Part shown: positions 7,531-16,543 of the stretch, in pieces | Numbering within the stretch: position 1 is the stretch's first letter | Layout: the number at the start of each line of letters is the position of its first letter | NCBI GenBank assembly: GCA_900545545.1 | Contig: UQZO01000001.1 | Location: 62,001-126,000 of the forward strand | DNA from: an uncultured Subdoligranulum sp. | GTDB lineage: Bacteria > Bacillota > Clostridia > Oscillospirales > Ruminococcaceae | Length of the DNA stretch: 64,000 nt | Direction: 5' to 3' | The notes under the pieces: generated by a model | Seen by the model: the letters and a program-made list of their open reading frames with translations, nothing else | Databases searched by the model: none | What the model was told of the DNA's origin: nothing | Program-made: the position numbers and the translations under genes

Positions 7531-7629
7531 AGTCACCGTAAAGCGATGGCTCGCTTTGCGGTCCCGCCGCAAGCTGTCCGGAATACGGCGTCTTTTCCGT
7601 CCCGCAGGGCGGCTTGGTAAGGAGATGCT

Positions 7630-8862
7630 ATGCGCAAATTGCTGCTTTGGCTGGTAATGGTCATTGTCATGGTCGCGCTGATTTTGGGCGGTACGGCGGC
7701 TTTTTTGTACAGCCGTACCGGGGAGGATTCTCTCCCTCAGAAGGCAGTCACTTTTGGTGATGTGGCTCTGAAACCCAATGGCTGGGACTGGGTGGTGCCC
7801 GTTCTGGGCGACTCGGTCAACAAGACCTACCAAAGCCTCACCAATCTCACCGTGCAGAAACTCGGCACCTTTACCGATGCAGTGCCCCAGCTGGTGCTGC
7901 CTGCCTGGGTGACCCGGGCCGAGATCACCATCACTGCGCCGGACGGCACCAGCTGGTCCGCCGGTGTGGAAGACTGCAATACCTATACCTACACGCAGAA
8001 CGGCGACTATGACATCGTCGTGACTGCCTATCATCAGGAAAATGAGCCGCCCGCCGATGCACAGGGGTGGTATGCCTACCATGCCTCCTATACCATGCAG
8101 CTCACGCCTACGGTCACGCTCAGCACCGAGCGGGCCACCCAGGGCAGCGTGGTAGCCATTATGCTGTCGGGCATTCTGGACGGCGAACCTTCGCTGGAAA
8201 CCGACCTGGGCTCTGTCTGGTTCCGCAAAACCACCAGCGGGTACATGGGCTACATCCCGGTGACCTACAATGCCGAGAGCGGTGCCCATGTGATGACGCT
8301 GACCTGCGGCAGCCTGACCCAGGAAGTTACGCTGACGGTCACCAAGACCGAGTACGGCAACGCTGCCGTGGAGGGCGACGAAGAAACCGGCGGCGCCGAA
8401 GAATTCCGCAATGCGATCTGGCCGCTGTATACCACCGGCGAGAGTGAAAAACTCTGGTCGGGTGCGTTCCAGCGCCCCAGTGCGGGTGCGGTTACCCTGT
8501 CCTACGGGGTGGTCCAGATGGTGGACGGTCAGCGCAATGGACAGGCTACCGGCCTGACCTATGCGGCGGACCCCGGCGAAACCATCACGGCGCCCCAGAG
8601 CGGCAAGGTAGTGTTTGCCGGTACCCTGACCCTGACCGGCGGCACCGTGGTCATTGACCATGGTTGCGGCGTCAAGAGTTATCTGTATGGCCTGCAGACC
8701 GTCACGGCTGAGCAGGGCCAGAATGTTTCCACCGGCGACGCTGTAGGCACGGCAGGGGAGGAACATGACCTGATTTATGAACTGCGGATCGGCAACAAGT
8801 CCGTCGATCCCGACCAAGCTATTTTGGGCAGCAGCGGTCTGCAATACCGCGAATCGGAATAA
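7630..8862 (+). CDS. Membrane protein with degenerate LytM (M23) domain, first of a tandem pair
   Basis: A 410-residue protein with an N-terminal anchor (residues 4-27), an extracellular beta-rich region and a C-terminal M23/LytM-like fold (about 290-395). The fold is recognised by GKVVFAGTLTLTGGTVVIDH, GVKSYLYGL and the turn GQNVSTGDAVGTAG. The zinc ligands are missing: the HxxxD motif is absent, YAHL is replaced by YGLQ and the HLHFE motif reads HDLIYEL. It is therefore probably a binding or scaffold module rather than a hydrolase, as in SpoIIQ of Bacillus or EnvC-type factors. GTAAGGAG precedes the ATG. It shares several blocks with the next gene. Confidence 0.75.
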   Translation: MRKLLLWLVMVIVMVALILGGTAAFLYSRTGEDSLPQKAVTFGDVALKPNGWDWVVPVLGDSVNKTYQSLTNLTVQKLGTFTDAVPQLVLPAWVTRAEITITAPDGTSWSAGVEDCNTYTYTQNGDYDIVVTAYHQENEPPADAQGWYAYHASYTMQLTPTVTLSTERATQGSVVAIMLSGILDGEPSLETDLGSVWFRKTTSGYMGYIPVTYNAESGAHVMTLTCGSLTQEVTLTVTKTEYGNAAVEGDEETGGAEEFRNAIWPLYTTGESEKLWSGAFQRPSAGAVTLSYGVVQMVDGQRNGQATGLTYAADPGETITAPQSGKVVFAGTLTLTGGTVVIDHGCGVKSYLYGLQTVTAEQGQNVSTGDAVGTAGEEHDLIYELRIGNKSVDPDQAILGSSGLQYRESE

Positions 8863-8956
8863 GCCGCTGCGCCTTTGTCTATATATGAAAGCACGGGGCA
8901 ACGCAGTTGTCCTGCAAGCTTTGCGCAATGAGGGAAACAGGAGAGTGGCATAGACC

Positions 8957-11098
8957 ATGCAAGAAGATTTGAACAGAACCACGCCTCCACAGAAGGCTGG
9001 CGGAAAGCGCCGTCGCCGCAGAAAGAAGAATACCGACCAGCGGCCGCAGGCTGTCACGCAGCAGCAGACGGCGTCGGAAACGATGCCGGAGGAAACGGCT
9101 CCTACGCCGGAACAGACACCGGCTGTGCCGGAGCCTCCGAAGCCTGTAGAGCAGGAGCCTGCTGCACAGGAAGAGGTGGTCGAACAGAACCCGACCCAGG
9201 TGGAAAACGAACAAGCCGCGCCGACGAAGCCCGAAGCAACGGCGGAAAACACCGAAGAGCCGGAACCGATGGAGGATTCGGAATCCCCGGAACAGGAAAC
9301 GACCCCCGGCCCGGAGGACGAACCGGAAAAGGCGGCAGAGGAACAACCGCAGCAACCTGCTGTGGAAAACCCGGGCGAGGAAACCGCCACAGAGGAAGAA
9401 CCGGCGGAGGAAACAACGGCAGACGAACCGGAAGAAAATCCGGAAACGGAAGAGGAACTGCCCCAGGCGGAAACGACAGCCGCTGAACCGGAAGAATCGG
9501 AAAACGCGCCGGAAGGGGAGGACGCTGCCGAAGAAGAAACGGCAGAGGAACCCGCCCCGGAAACAGCCGACGACACATCGGACGGGGAAGCTTCCGAAGA
9601 ATCCGCAGAGGATGAGCAGGAAGAACAATCCCCCGAAGAGGAAAAGCGCGTGTCGGATATCACCCGTACCGTGCAGCTGTCCATCGAGCAGATTATGTCC
9701 CAGGTAAGCGACGCGGAAACGCCCTCGGAACCGGAAGAGGCAGACGAGGAAGCGGAAGAAGAGTCCGACGAGCCCGAGGCTACCTTACACGATCAGGTGC
9801 GCAGCGGTTTGTCCAGCATGGGCAAATGGGTGCTGCTGGTGGTTTTCGTGGTGCTGGTGATTGCCGGCTGCGGTGTGGCATGGCTCTACCGCAATGCCAC
9901 GCCGGATATGCTGCCGCAGATCACCGTGAAATTTGCCGGCGAAACGCTGGAACCCACGGCTTATAAGTGGAAAGTTCCGGTCATCGGCAATGTGTTCAAA
10001 CGCACCTATGCGGATACGCTCAGCAGTACGCCCGGCACGCTGGACGCCACTGTGGAGCAGGCCTCTCCCGATTTTGTGGTTTCGCCTTCCGATTACCGCA
10101 CGGAACTGACGGTGACCGATGCCAACGAAAATGTTGTCTTTGAAGGCGATGTGGATACCTTCTCGACCTTCCAGTTTACGGCCAACGGCGAGTATACAGC
10201 CAAGCTGGTGGTCCACAGCGACGCCAGCTCGGTGCCGGGGGATACCTCCGTTACCGGCAGCGAGACCTGGCTTGTCAACTTTACCGTGGGAATCCGCCCG
10301 TCCATTTATCTGTCCGGCACTTCGGTAGAGCAGGGCAGTGTGGTGGCGGTGCGTGTGGGTGATACGCTGGACGGCAGTGCTCCCACCATCCAGACGGACC
10401 TTGCCAACGCAGGTTTCTTCAAGGCAAATACCGGCTGGATCTGCTACCTGCCCATTCCCTGGAACCAGGCGGCAGGCACCCAGACCATTGTGGTCAATGC
10501 GGGCGGCTATTCCGAGAATCTGGAACTCCAGATCAAGGCAGCTGACTGGGAGTATAAGGATTATTCCAGCAACTCCCAGCGTGTCTCGCCCTATATCGGG
10601 CAGAACGATATCCCCGCTGAATTGCAGAAGCTGCTGACCAGCAGCGAAGACACCATTGCCTGGTCCAACGGCGGGTTTGTACAGCCCTTCCTGAACACGC
10701 TCAACATCAAGCTCGGCTTCGGTACCACCGAGTACGTGGGCCGCAGTTACAGCGAGCGCAGCACCAACAACGGTGCCGGTGGCCGTACCCTGACCAACCT
10801 GGTGCTCAACACCACCTCGGGTGAACTGCTGATCGCCCCGGCCAGCGGCAAGGTCCTGCTTGCCAAGGAGCTGGGCGGTGACCTCGGCTATACGCTGGTC
10901 ATCGACCACGGCGCCGGTGTCAAGAGTATCTTCTACAATTTGCAGAAGATCAGCGTCAAGGCCGGCGACTCCCTCAAGCAGGGGCAGACGATCGCAACCT
11001 GCGGCCGGACGACCGTGGCGGAAATGCGCATCGGCAACGTGCCGATCGATCCGCTGCAAGTCTGGCGCGGTCAGTGCAATGCCCTGAAATATTATTGA
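8957..11098 (+). CDS. Membrane protein with long acidic cytosolic arm and degenerate LytM domain, second of a tandem pair
   Basis: A 713-residue protein. Residues 1-25 are basic (KRRRRRKKN), 35-275 are a Glu/Pro/Ala/Thr-rich low-complexity arm, 290-312 a membrane helix, and the rest extracellular, ending in a LytM-like fold (about 600-700: LVIDHGAGVKSIFYNLQ, KQGQTIATCG). As in its neighbour the metal ligands are lost (FYNLQ in place of YAHL; AEMRIG in place of HLHFE). Aligned blocks with the upstream paralogue include QGSVVA, LDG-x-P, TDL, VIDHG-x-GVKS and the terminal ID-P-QV-type end. GGAGAGTGG lies upstream of the ATG. A strong terminator follows. Function unknown; sporulation or divisome scaffolding is inference. 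Confidence 0.75.
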   Translation: MQEDLNRTTPPQKAGGKRRRRRKKNTDQRPQAVTQQQTASETMPEETAPTPEQTPAVPEPPKPVEQEPAAQEEVVEQNPTQVENEQAAPTKPEATAENTEEPEPMEDSESPEQETTPGPEDEPEKAAEEQPQQPAVENPGEETATEEEPAEETTADEPEENPETEEELPQAETTAAEPEESENAPEGEDAAEEETAEEPAPETADDTSDGEASEESAEDEQEEQSPEEEKRVSDITRTVQLSIEQIMSQVSDAETPSEPEEADEEAEEESDEPEATLHDQVRSGLSSMGKWVLLVVFVVLVIAGCGVAWLYRNATPDMLPQITVKFAGETLEPTAYKWKVPVIGNVFKRTYADTLSSTPGTLDATVEQASPDFVVSPSDYRTELTVTDANENVVFEGDVDTFSTFQFTANGEYTAKLVVHSDASSVPGDTSVTGSETWLVNFTVGIRPSIYLSGTSVEQGSVVAVRVGDTLDGSAPTIQTDLANAGFFKANTGWICYLPIPWNQAAGTQTIVVNAGGYSENLELQIKAADWEYKDYSSNSQRVSPYIGQNDIPAELQKLLTSSEDTIAWSNGGFVQPFLNTLNIKLGFGTTEYVGRSYSERSTNNGAGGRTLTNLVLNTTSGELLIAPASGKVLLAKELGGDLGYTLVIDHGAGVKSIFYNLQKISVKAGDSLKQGQTIATCGRTTVAEMRIGNVPIDPLQVWRGQCNALKYY

Positions 11099-11109
11099 TT
11101 CATTCGGTA

Positions 11110-11143
11110 AAGCCCTCTGTCCCATGCGGACAGGGGGCTTTTT
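11110..11143 (+). terminator. Terminator of the LytM-like gene pair
   Basis: A 13-bp stem (11110-11122 with 11128-11140, one wobble) and a five-base loop, followed by TTTTT. Confidence 0.8.
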
Positions 11144-11168
11144 GTATTTCGGGTCCCGAACGGGTCAG

Positions 11169-11198
11169 GCACACCTCTTGCCCGTCTGCCATAGTATG
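11169..11198 (+). promoter_or_regulatory. Candidate sigma K-like promoter of dpaA
   Basis: GCAC (11169-11172), 17 bases, CATAGTATG (11190-11198) resembles the late mother-cell pattern AC-N16/17-CATANNNTA. Dipicolinate synthase is sigma K-dependent in B. subtilis. Confidence 0.35.
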
Positions 11199-11220
11199 AC
11201 GCAGAAGAGGGGGGAGCGTA

Positions 11221-12021
11221 ATGCCAAAAACCTTTTGCGTGGTGGGGTATGATGCCCGCCAGCGCGCAGCGGCACAGACACTGCGGGTGGAAGGGTTCCG
11301 GGTGGTCGGCCCGGAGGATGCCGCGCTGGCAGACTATGTACTGCTGCCGATGTCCCAGGAACGTGTCAGCGATGAGGTGGCGCGCACCCTGCAGGCGGTG
11401 CGGCCCGGCACACTGTTGCTGGCAGGGCGGCCCGGTGCGCCGGTGCTGCGCGCCGTCCGGGAAGCCAACTTGCCGCTGATTGACTATTTCCAGCGCCCGG
11501 AACTGGAATGCCTGAACGCTGTGCCTACGGCCGAAGGATGCCTGGCGCGGCTGCTTCAGCTTCGCCAGCGCACCATCTGGGAAAGCGACTTTCTGGTGCT
11601 GGGCTATGGCCGGGTGGGGCGTGCGGTGGCCCGGCGGCTGGAATTGCTGGGCGGGCATGTCACGGTGGCAGCCCGCAGTGCGGAGCAGCGTGCCAATGCC
11701 CGCTGTGCAGGGCACCATGCGGCACCGCTGACGGCCCTGGAAACGTTGCTGCCTGCTTTTGATACCGTGATCAATACCATCCCGGCCATGGTGCTGCCGC
11801 GGGAACGGCTGCAAAAACTGCCGCCAGAATCGCTGGTCATTGACCTGGCCAGCCGTCCCGGCGGAACCGATTTTACAGCGGCGGCGGAACTGGGCATCCG
11901 GGCAGAACATGCGCTGGCTCTGCCGGGCAAATGCGCGCCGCGCACGGCCGGTACGCTCATCGCCCAGACGGTGCTGGCCTTGCTGGAGGAAAGGGGGAAC
12001 CTATATGAAACAGACGATTGA
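11221..12021 (+). CDS. dpaA: Dipicolinate synthase subunit A
   Basis: A 266-residue protein matching SpoVFA/DpaA. A first Rossmann-like half starts KTFCVVGYDARQRAAA; a second nucleotide-binding turn FLVLGYGRVGRAVARRL lies near residues 124-140, followed by TVINTIPAMVLP and VIDLASRPGGTDF. DpaAB oxidises the lysine-pathway intermediate from DapA to dipicolinic acid in the mother cell; SpoVA then moves it into the spore. AGAGGGGGGAG precedes the ATG. It overlaps dpaB by 17 bases. Confidence 0.93.
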   Translation: MPKTFCVVGYDARQRAAAQTLRVEGFRVVGPEDAALADYVLLPMSQERVSDEVARTLQAVRPGTLLLAGRPGAPVLRAVREANLPLIDYFQRPELECLNAVPTAEGCLARLLQLRQRTIWESDFLVLGYGRVGRAVARRLELLGGHVTVAARSAEQRANARCAGHHAAPLTALETLLPAFDTVINTIPAMVLPRERLQKLPPESLVIDLASRPGGTDFTAAAELGIRAEHALALPGKCAPRTAGTLIAQTVLALLEERGNLYETDD

Positions 12022-12592
12022 TGCTTCGCGCACCGTGGCGTTTGCGCTGTGCGGAAGTTTTTGCAGCTTTTCGGCAGTCTTGCCGCAGATCGAAGTGCTG
12101 CGCCGCCGCGGGTGGGAGGTACTGCCTGTCCTCAGCGTCAGTGCCGCCACCCAGGATACCCGTTTTGGCACGGCGCAGGGGCTCTTTGATACCCTGCGTG
12201 AGATGACCGGCCACACACCGCTTACGACCATCCAAGCGGTGGAACCGCTGGGGCCGGAGCACCTGGCCCGGGCACTGGTGATCGCCCCCGCCACCGGCAC
12301 GACGATGGCCCTGCTGGCTGCGGGCATCAGTTCCACGCCGGTGACGCTGGCGGCAAAAAGCCTGCTGCGCGGCGGCTGCCCTATTGTGCTGGCGCCTTCC
12401 ACCAACGATGGCCTTTCGGGCAGTGCACCGGCGCTGGGAACGCTGCTGCAACGCAAGAATTATTACTTCGTGCCGTTCGGGCAGGATGACAGTTACAAGA
12501 AACCCAACAGCCTGAAAAGCGATTTTTCCCAGCTGGCCGATACGCTGGAAAGCGCCCTGCGCGGTGTGCAGATTCAGCCCATGCTGCTGTGA
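12005..12592 (+). CDS. dpaB: Dipicolinate synthase subunit B
   Basis: A 195-residue flavoprotein-like subunit of the SpoVFB type. Segments typical of the family are FALCGSFCSFSAVLPQIEVL, the ISPATGT-like VIAPATGTTMALLAAGI (about residues 96-113) and KNYYFVPFGQDDSYKKPNSL near 160. The start at 12005 has GGAGGAAAGGGG about 10 bases upstream, inside the end of dpaA, so the two subunits are translationally coupled. A small terminator-like hairpin follows about 100 bases downstream. Confidence 0.93.
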   Translation: MKQTIDASRTVAFALCGSFCSFSAVLPQIEVLRRRGWEVLPVLSVSAATQDTRFGTAQGLFDTLREMTGHTPLTTIQAVEPLGPEHLARALVIAPATGTTMALLAAGISSTPVTLAAKSLLRGGCPIVLAPSTNDGLSGSAPALGTLLQRKNYYFVPFGQDDSYKKPNSLKSDFSQLADTLESALRGVQIQPMLL

Positions 12593-12689
12593 GGAAAGCG
12601 GCATAACTGGCACTGCTTTTCATATATAAGTTAGTAGAGTGTTGACAAAAGTGGCAGCGGTGTGCCGTGCCGAACCGGGCGGCGCAAGG

Positions 12690-12712
12690 GCGCGGCATTG
12701 GCCGCGCATTTT
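12690..12712 (+). terminator. Probable terminator between dpaB and murA
   Basis: GCGCGGC (12690-12696) and GCCGCGC (12701-12707) enclose ATTG, followed by ATTTT. No clear promoter lies between it and murA; a TTGACA at 12643 has no good -10, so this may be an attenuator. Confidence 0.5.
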
Positions 12713-12753
12713 CCTTTGCGGGGGAGCTGCTGCCGATTTCAAGGGGGGCCATC

Positions 12754-14055
12754 ATGCAGACAATCACAATCACCGGCGGTCAGACCCTGCACGGTACCAT
12801 ACGTCCGGCGGCTGCCAAAAACAGTGTTTTGCCGCTGCTGGCGGCAACCCTGCTGTGCGGGGCACCTTGCTGTCTGCGCAACGCACCCGAACTCAGCGAT
12901 GTGGATACCAGCCTGGCATTGCTGCAGGCTGTGGGGGCCAAGGCGGTGCGCCACGGGCCGGACCTGTGCACCCTGCCGGTCGCTGCCGCAGATCTGTGCG
13001 GTGAAATTCCGCCCCATCTGGCGGGCGCCATGCGCAGCTCGGTTTTCTATCTGGCACCGCTGCTTTGCCGTGCCGGTATGGTGCGGCTGCCGCTGCCCGG
13101 CGGCTGCCGCCTGGGACCCCGGCCGGTGGATATCCACCTGGCGGGGCTGGCGGCCATGGGCGCCCGGGTGGAACTGGAAGGGGAGGCGGTGACGCTGCGC
13201 CGGTTCGGGCCGCTGCAGGGGGTGGATTTTACACTGCGCCTGCCCAGCGTCGGGGCCACCATGACCTTGCTGATGGCGGCCTGCTGCGCCATGGGTACTA
13301 CCGTACTGCGTGGGGCGGCCTGTGAACCGGAAGTATGTGATCTGGCCCGGTTTCTGCGTGCCTGCGGGGCACAGATCACGGGGGAGGGCACACCGGTGCT
13401 GGTCATCCAGGGCCGCCGCGCGCTAAGCGGCGTTGCATACGAGCCGCTGCCGGATCGAATCGCAGCGGCCACCTATGCGGCGGCCGTCGCTGCGGCGGGC
13501 GGTCAGATCACGGTGGAAGGCTGTGCACCGGTGTACTACCAAGCGTTTTTACAGTTTTTGACAGAATGCGGCGTGGTGGTGGAAAAAAGCGACGCTTTGG
13601 TGACACTGGCGCGGGACCCGGCCCGGCGTCTGCATGGCGGGCAGCATCTGTTCGCCAATGCCTGGCCTGCCTTTGCCACTGATACGGCGCCCCTGGCGGC
13701 GGCGGTTCTGCTGGAAGCCGATGCCCCCAGTGAAATCTACGACCATCTGTTTGCCAATCGCTTCGCCTGTGCGACAGGCTTTGCCGCCATGGGGGCCGAC
13801 TGCCGGGCCGCGGGCCGTATGCTGCATATTGCGGGCGGCGCCAATCTGCAGGCGGCGGCTGTGACGGCACCGGACCTGCGCGGCGGGGCGGCGCTTCTGG
13901 TGGCTGCTCTGGCTGCCCAGGGCACCACCGTCCTGCGGGACCCCGGGCATATCCGCCGCGGATACGCCCACCTGCCGGCGGATGTTGCCGGGCTGGGGGC
14001 GCAGTGTGCCGTGCAGAGCCAGGCAGTACAGGAGAGCAGGAAGCAGTCAATATAA
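12754..14055 (+). CDS. murA: UDP-N-acetylglucosamine 1-carboxyvinyltransferase
   Basis: A 433-residue EPSP-synthase-fold enzyme adding enolpyruvate from PEP to UDP-GlcNAc, the first committed step of peptidoglycan synthesis. Lys22-Asn23 (AAAKNSVLPLL) and the catalytic loop Cys118 (LPGGCRLGPRPVD, the fosfomycin target) are intact, and FATDTAPLAAA gives the catalytic Asp. AAGGGGGG precedes the chosen ATG at 12754; an in-frame ATG at 12667 would add 29 unconserved residues. It stands upstream of ftsZ. The many Cys and Ala substitutions suggest a divergent second MurA (MurA2/MurZ type), but only one copy is visible here. Confidence 0.9.
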   Translation: MQTITITGGQTLHGTIRPAAAKNSVLPLLAATLLCGAPCCLRNAPELSDVDTSLALLQAVGAKAVRHGPDLCTLPVAAADLCGEIPPHLAGAMRSSVFYLAPLLCRAGMVRLPLPGGCRLGPRPVDIHLAGLAAMGARVELEGEAVTLRRFGPLQGVDFTLRLPSVGATMTLLMAACCAMGTTVLRGAACEPEVCDLARFLRACGAQITGEGTPVLVIQGRRALSGVAYEPLPDRIAAATYAAAVAAAGGQITVEGCAPVYYQAFLQFLTECGVVVEKSDALVTLARDPARRLHGGQHLFANAWPAFATDTAPLAAAVLLEADAPSEIYDHLFANRFACATGFAAMGADCRAAGRMLHIAGGANLQAAAVTAPDLRGGAALLVAALAAQGTTVLRDPGHIRRGYAHLPADVAGLGAQCAVQSQAVQESRKQSI

Positions 14056-14154
14056 AATTCTACGTTTGTACCAAAGAAAGCGTCCGGCTGCCCCCTACAG
14101 TTGGTGGATTCTGCGGTGAAACAGGCATTTTTTTACGAATTTTCCCCACAGGTA

Positions 14155-14183
14155 TTGAAATTGGGCCTGAAATTTGTTATTCT
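14155..14183 (+). promoter_or_regulatory. Promoter of ftsZ
   Basis: TTGAAA (14155-14160), 17 bases, TATTCT (14178-14183), leaving a leader of about 95 bases. Confidence 0.6.
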
Positions 14184-14283
14184 AATAATCGGTTATATGC
14201 AAAAAATTCACGGACCAGTGTGCCCATTTTAGGGGCAAAACCCTGGGTCCGCTGACACTTTTACATTTTAGGGGGATACACTC

Positions 14284-15501
14284 ATGGCATTCGTTCTCGA
14301 CGAAGAAATGCAAAATGTGACCAATATTAAGGTCATCGGCGTAGGTGGCGGTGGCGGCAACGCGGTAAACCGCATGGTGGAGTCCGGCCTGTCCGGGGTC
14401 GAGTTCGTTGCGATGAACACCGATCAGCAGGCCTTGCTCAACTCCAAGGCCACGCAGAAAGTCCAGCTGGGCGCCAAGCTCACCAAGGGCCGTGGCGCCG
14501 GTGCCGACCCGGAGGTTGGCCAGCGCGCTGCTGAAGAAAGCAAGGATGAGATCTCCAACGCGCTGAAGGGCGCGCAGATGGTCTTTATCACTGCCGGTAT
14601 GGGCGGCGGCACCGGCACGGGTGCGGCCCCTGTCGTGGCGGAGACTGCCCATGACCTGGGCATCCTGACCGTCGGCATCGTCACCAAGCCCTTCGCCTTC
14701 GAAGGCAAGCGCAAGATGAGCCTCGCCGAGCAGGGCATTGCTTCTCTGATGATGCATGTGGACTCTCTGATCGTCATTCCCAACGAGCGCCTGAAGCTCA
14801 TCAGCCAGGAGCGCATCACCCTGATGAATGCCTTCGAGGCCGCTGACAACGTGCTGCGTCAGGGCGTCGAGAGTATCTCCAGCCTGATCAACATCCCGGC
14901 CTTCATCAACCTGGACTTCGCCGACGTGCGTTCCATCATGAAGGACGCCGGCTTCGCCCACATGGGCGTCGGCGTGGCCAAGGGCGCCGGCAAGGCCGAG
15001 AACGCTGCCAAGGCCGCTATCTCCAGCCCGCTGCTGGAGACCAGCATCGCCGGTGCACGCGGTGTCATCATCAACATCACCTCCAGCCCCGATATCGGTC
15101 TGGACGATGTGGAGACCGCTGCTTCCATGATTACCCAGTCCGCACATCCCGATGCCAACATCATCTGGGGTACTGCGTTCGACGAGCGCCTGAGCGACGA
15201 GATGAGCATCACCGTCGTTGCCACCGGCTTCGAGAGCACGCCGGAAGTCGACGAGCCCATCCAGGCTCATGTGGATGCCAAGCGCGCTGCTGCCGCCCAG
15301 CCTGTTGAGGCTGCCCAGCCCGCCGAGAAGGCCCAGCCCGCTGCACCGGATATCAACCCGGTCATGCCCAACCCCATCTTTACCCAGTCTTTCAACACCG
15401 GTGTGGATACCCAGGTGGGTGCTGCTCCGGCCCCGGCTGAGGAAGAGGACGACGGCGATTACTTCGACGACCTGCTCAGCATTCTGAACAAGCGTTCCTG
15501 A
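14284..15501 (+). CDS. ftsZ: Cell division protein FtsZ
   Basis: A 405-residue tubulin-like GTPase forming the Z ring. The GTP-binding signature GGGTGTG is at residues 107-113, the N-terminal glycine loop VGVGGGGGNAV-type at 19-27 and the T7 catalytic loop NLDFADVRS near 218. A short variable linker rich in Pro/Ala (about 325-375) leads to the C-terminal peptide DDGDYFDDLLSILNKRS, likely the docking site for FtsA/SepF. AGGGGGA precedes the ATG. Codon use is strongly biased, as in highly expressed genes. It is cotranscribed with the DivIVA-like gene. Confidence 0.97.
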   Translation: MAFVLDEEMQNVTNIKVIGVGGGGGNAVNRMVESGLSGVEFVAMNTDQQALLNSKATQKVQLGAKLTKGRGAGADPEVGQRAAEESKDEISNALKGAQMVFITAGMGGGTGTGAAPVVAETAHDLGILTVGIVTKPFAFEGKRKMSLAEQGIASLMMHVDSLIVIPNERLKLISQERITLMNAFEAADNVLRQGVESISSLINIPAFINLDFADVRSIMKDAGFAHMGVGVAKGAGKAENAAKAAISSPLLETSIAGARGVIINITSSPDIGLDDVETAASMITQSAHPDANIIWGTAFDERLSDEMSITVVATGFESTPEVDEPIQAHVDAKRAAAAQPVEAAQPAEKAQPAAPDINPVMPNPIFTQSFNTGVDTQVGAAPAPAEEEDDGDYFDDLLSILNKRS

Positions 15502-15537
15502 TTTCAGCCATTTTGCCGCGAGAGGATGTAAAACGCC

Positions 15538-16533
15538 ATGCCATCAGAAGCTAAGAACATTCAGGAGCAGGGATTCCGCCCCAGTCTGTTCGGATTTGAT
15601 AAAAACGATGTGCTGGCGTATATGAGCGCGTTGGCAGATGAAACCCAGCAGCATGAGATGGAATACGAGCAGAAGCTGCGTCAGCTTCAGACGGAACTGG
15701 AAACGCTGCGCAGTGAACGCGCGGATGTGGATGCACGCATAAAGGCGCTGCAGGCGGAGGCTGATGCTGCAAACCAGCGTGCCGAAACGGCGGAAACCAA
15801 GCGCCGTGAGGGCGAAGCACAGCTGGATACTCTGCAGCAGCAGCTGGATACATACCAGTCCAGCCAGAAAGAAAGCCAGAAAAATGCCAACATCTGGCAG
15901 CTGAAGTGCCACGATCTGCAGCAGCAGGTGGAAGATCTGCAAAAGCAGCTCACAGCGGCACGGCAGCAGAATCCTGCCACTGCGCCGACGCCGGACGCCG
16001 TCCGGGAAGCCCGCCTGGAAGCACGCAAGATTCTTTCGGATGCCAAGCTGTATGCCGAAAGTGCCGAGAAAGAGCTCAAACAGCAGGCCGATACCCAGAA
16101 AAGCCGCATGGCAGAGAATGCCCGCGGTATTGCGGCCGGTGTGATGCTGGTACGCGATCGCCTGGCCCGTGTGGACCAGCGGCTGAACGCCGCCACGCTG
16201 GACCTGGACGGCCTGACCCAGGCGATTTATCAGGCACTCGATGATACCGAGGCCGAGCTCAAAGAGCTGGGTACCGAAATGCGGGATTTTGCCCAGGGCA
16301 CGCCGGAACTCAATGTGCCGGACCCTGAACCGGTTCCGCTTGCACCTGCCAAACCGGCGACGCCGCAGTTCCGGGTCAAAGCAACGGCCCAGCCTGTGCG
16401 GGCACACCGCAGCGCAGCCCCTGTACAGCCCAAACCGTCTACCGGTCGGCGGCTGCGCAACGCACGACGCCCGGTTTCTCAGTTGCTGCAGGACGAGATC
16501 GACAAAATCGACGATCAGACCAAAACCAAATAA
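15538..16533 (+). CDS. DivIVA-like coiled-coil protein
   Basis: A 331-residue protein. The N-terminus QGFRPSLFGFDKNDVLAYMSAL resembles the DivIVA/GpsB membrane-binding head. Residues about 30-150 form a long Gln/Glu-rich coiled coil with heptads, then a second helical stretch (170-260) and a Pro/Arg-rich tail. Such proteins mark curved membrane at the septum and poles. It follows ftsZ by 36 bases and ends at a terminator, suggesting a two-gene division unit. It could equally be a clade-specific septal organiser; the head is diverged from Bacillus DivIVA. Confidence 0.8.
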   Translation: MPSEAKNIQEQGFRPSLFGFDKNDVLAYMSALADETQQHEMEYEQKLRQLQTELETLRSERADVDARIKALQAEADAANQRAETAETKRREGEAQLDTLQQQLDTYQSSQKESQKNANIWQLKCHDLQQQVEDLQKQLTAARQQNPATAPTPDAVREARLEARKILSDAKLYAESAEKELKQQADTQKSRMAENARGIAAGVMLVRDRLARVDQRLNAATLDLDGLTQAIYQALDDTEAELKELGTEMRDFAQGTPELNVPDPEPVPLAPAKPATPQFRVKATAQPVRAHRSAAPVQPKPSTGRRLRNARRPVSQLLQDEIDKIDDQTKTK

Positions 16534-16543
16534 CGCAAAGATG

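Noticed and set aside
7348..9684. Very long minus-strand open frame (778 codons), Ser-rich
   Set aside because: It is antisense to the two LytM-like genes; its Ser/Gly-rich text is the mirror of the GAGGAA/GCGGAA codon pattern of the acidic arm. No ribosome site or family resemblance.
9056..9790. Tandem DNA repeat array in the acidic arm
   Set aside because: Words such as GAGGAAAC and CCGGAAGA recur irregularly; no fixed period or long exact repeat was found, so this is low-complexity coding sequence.
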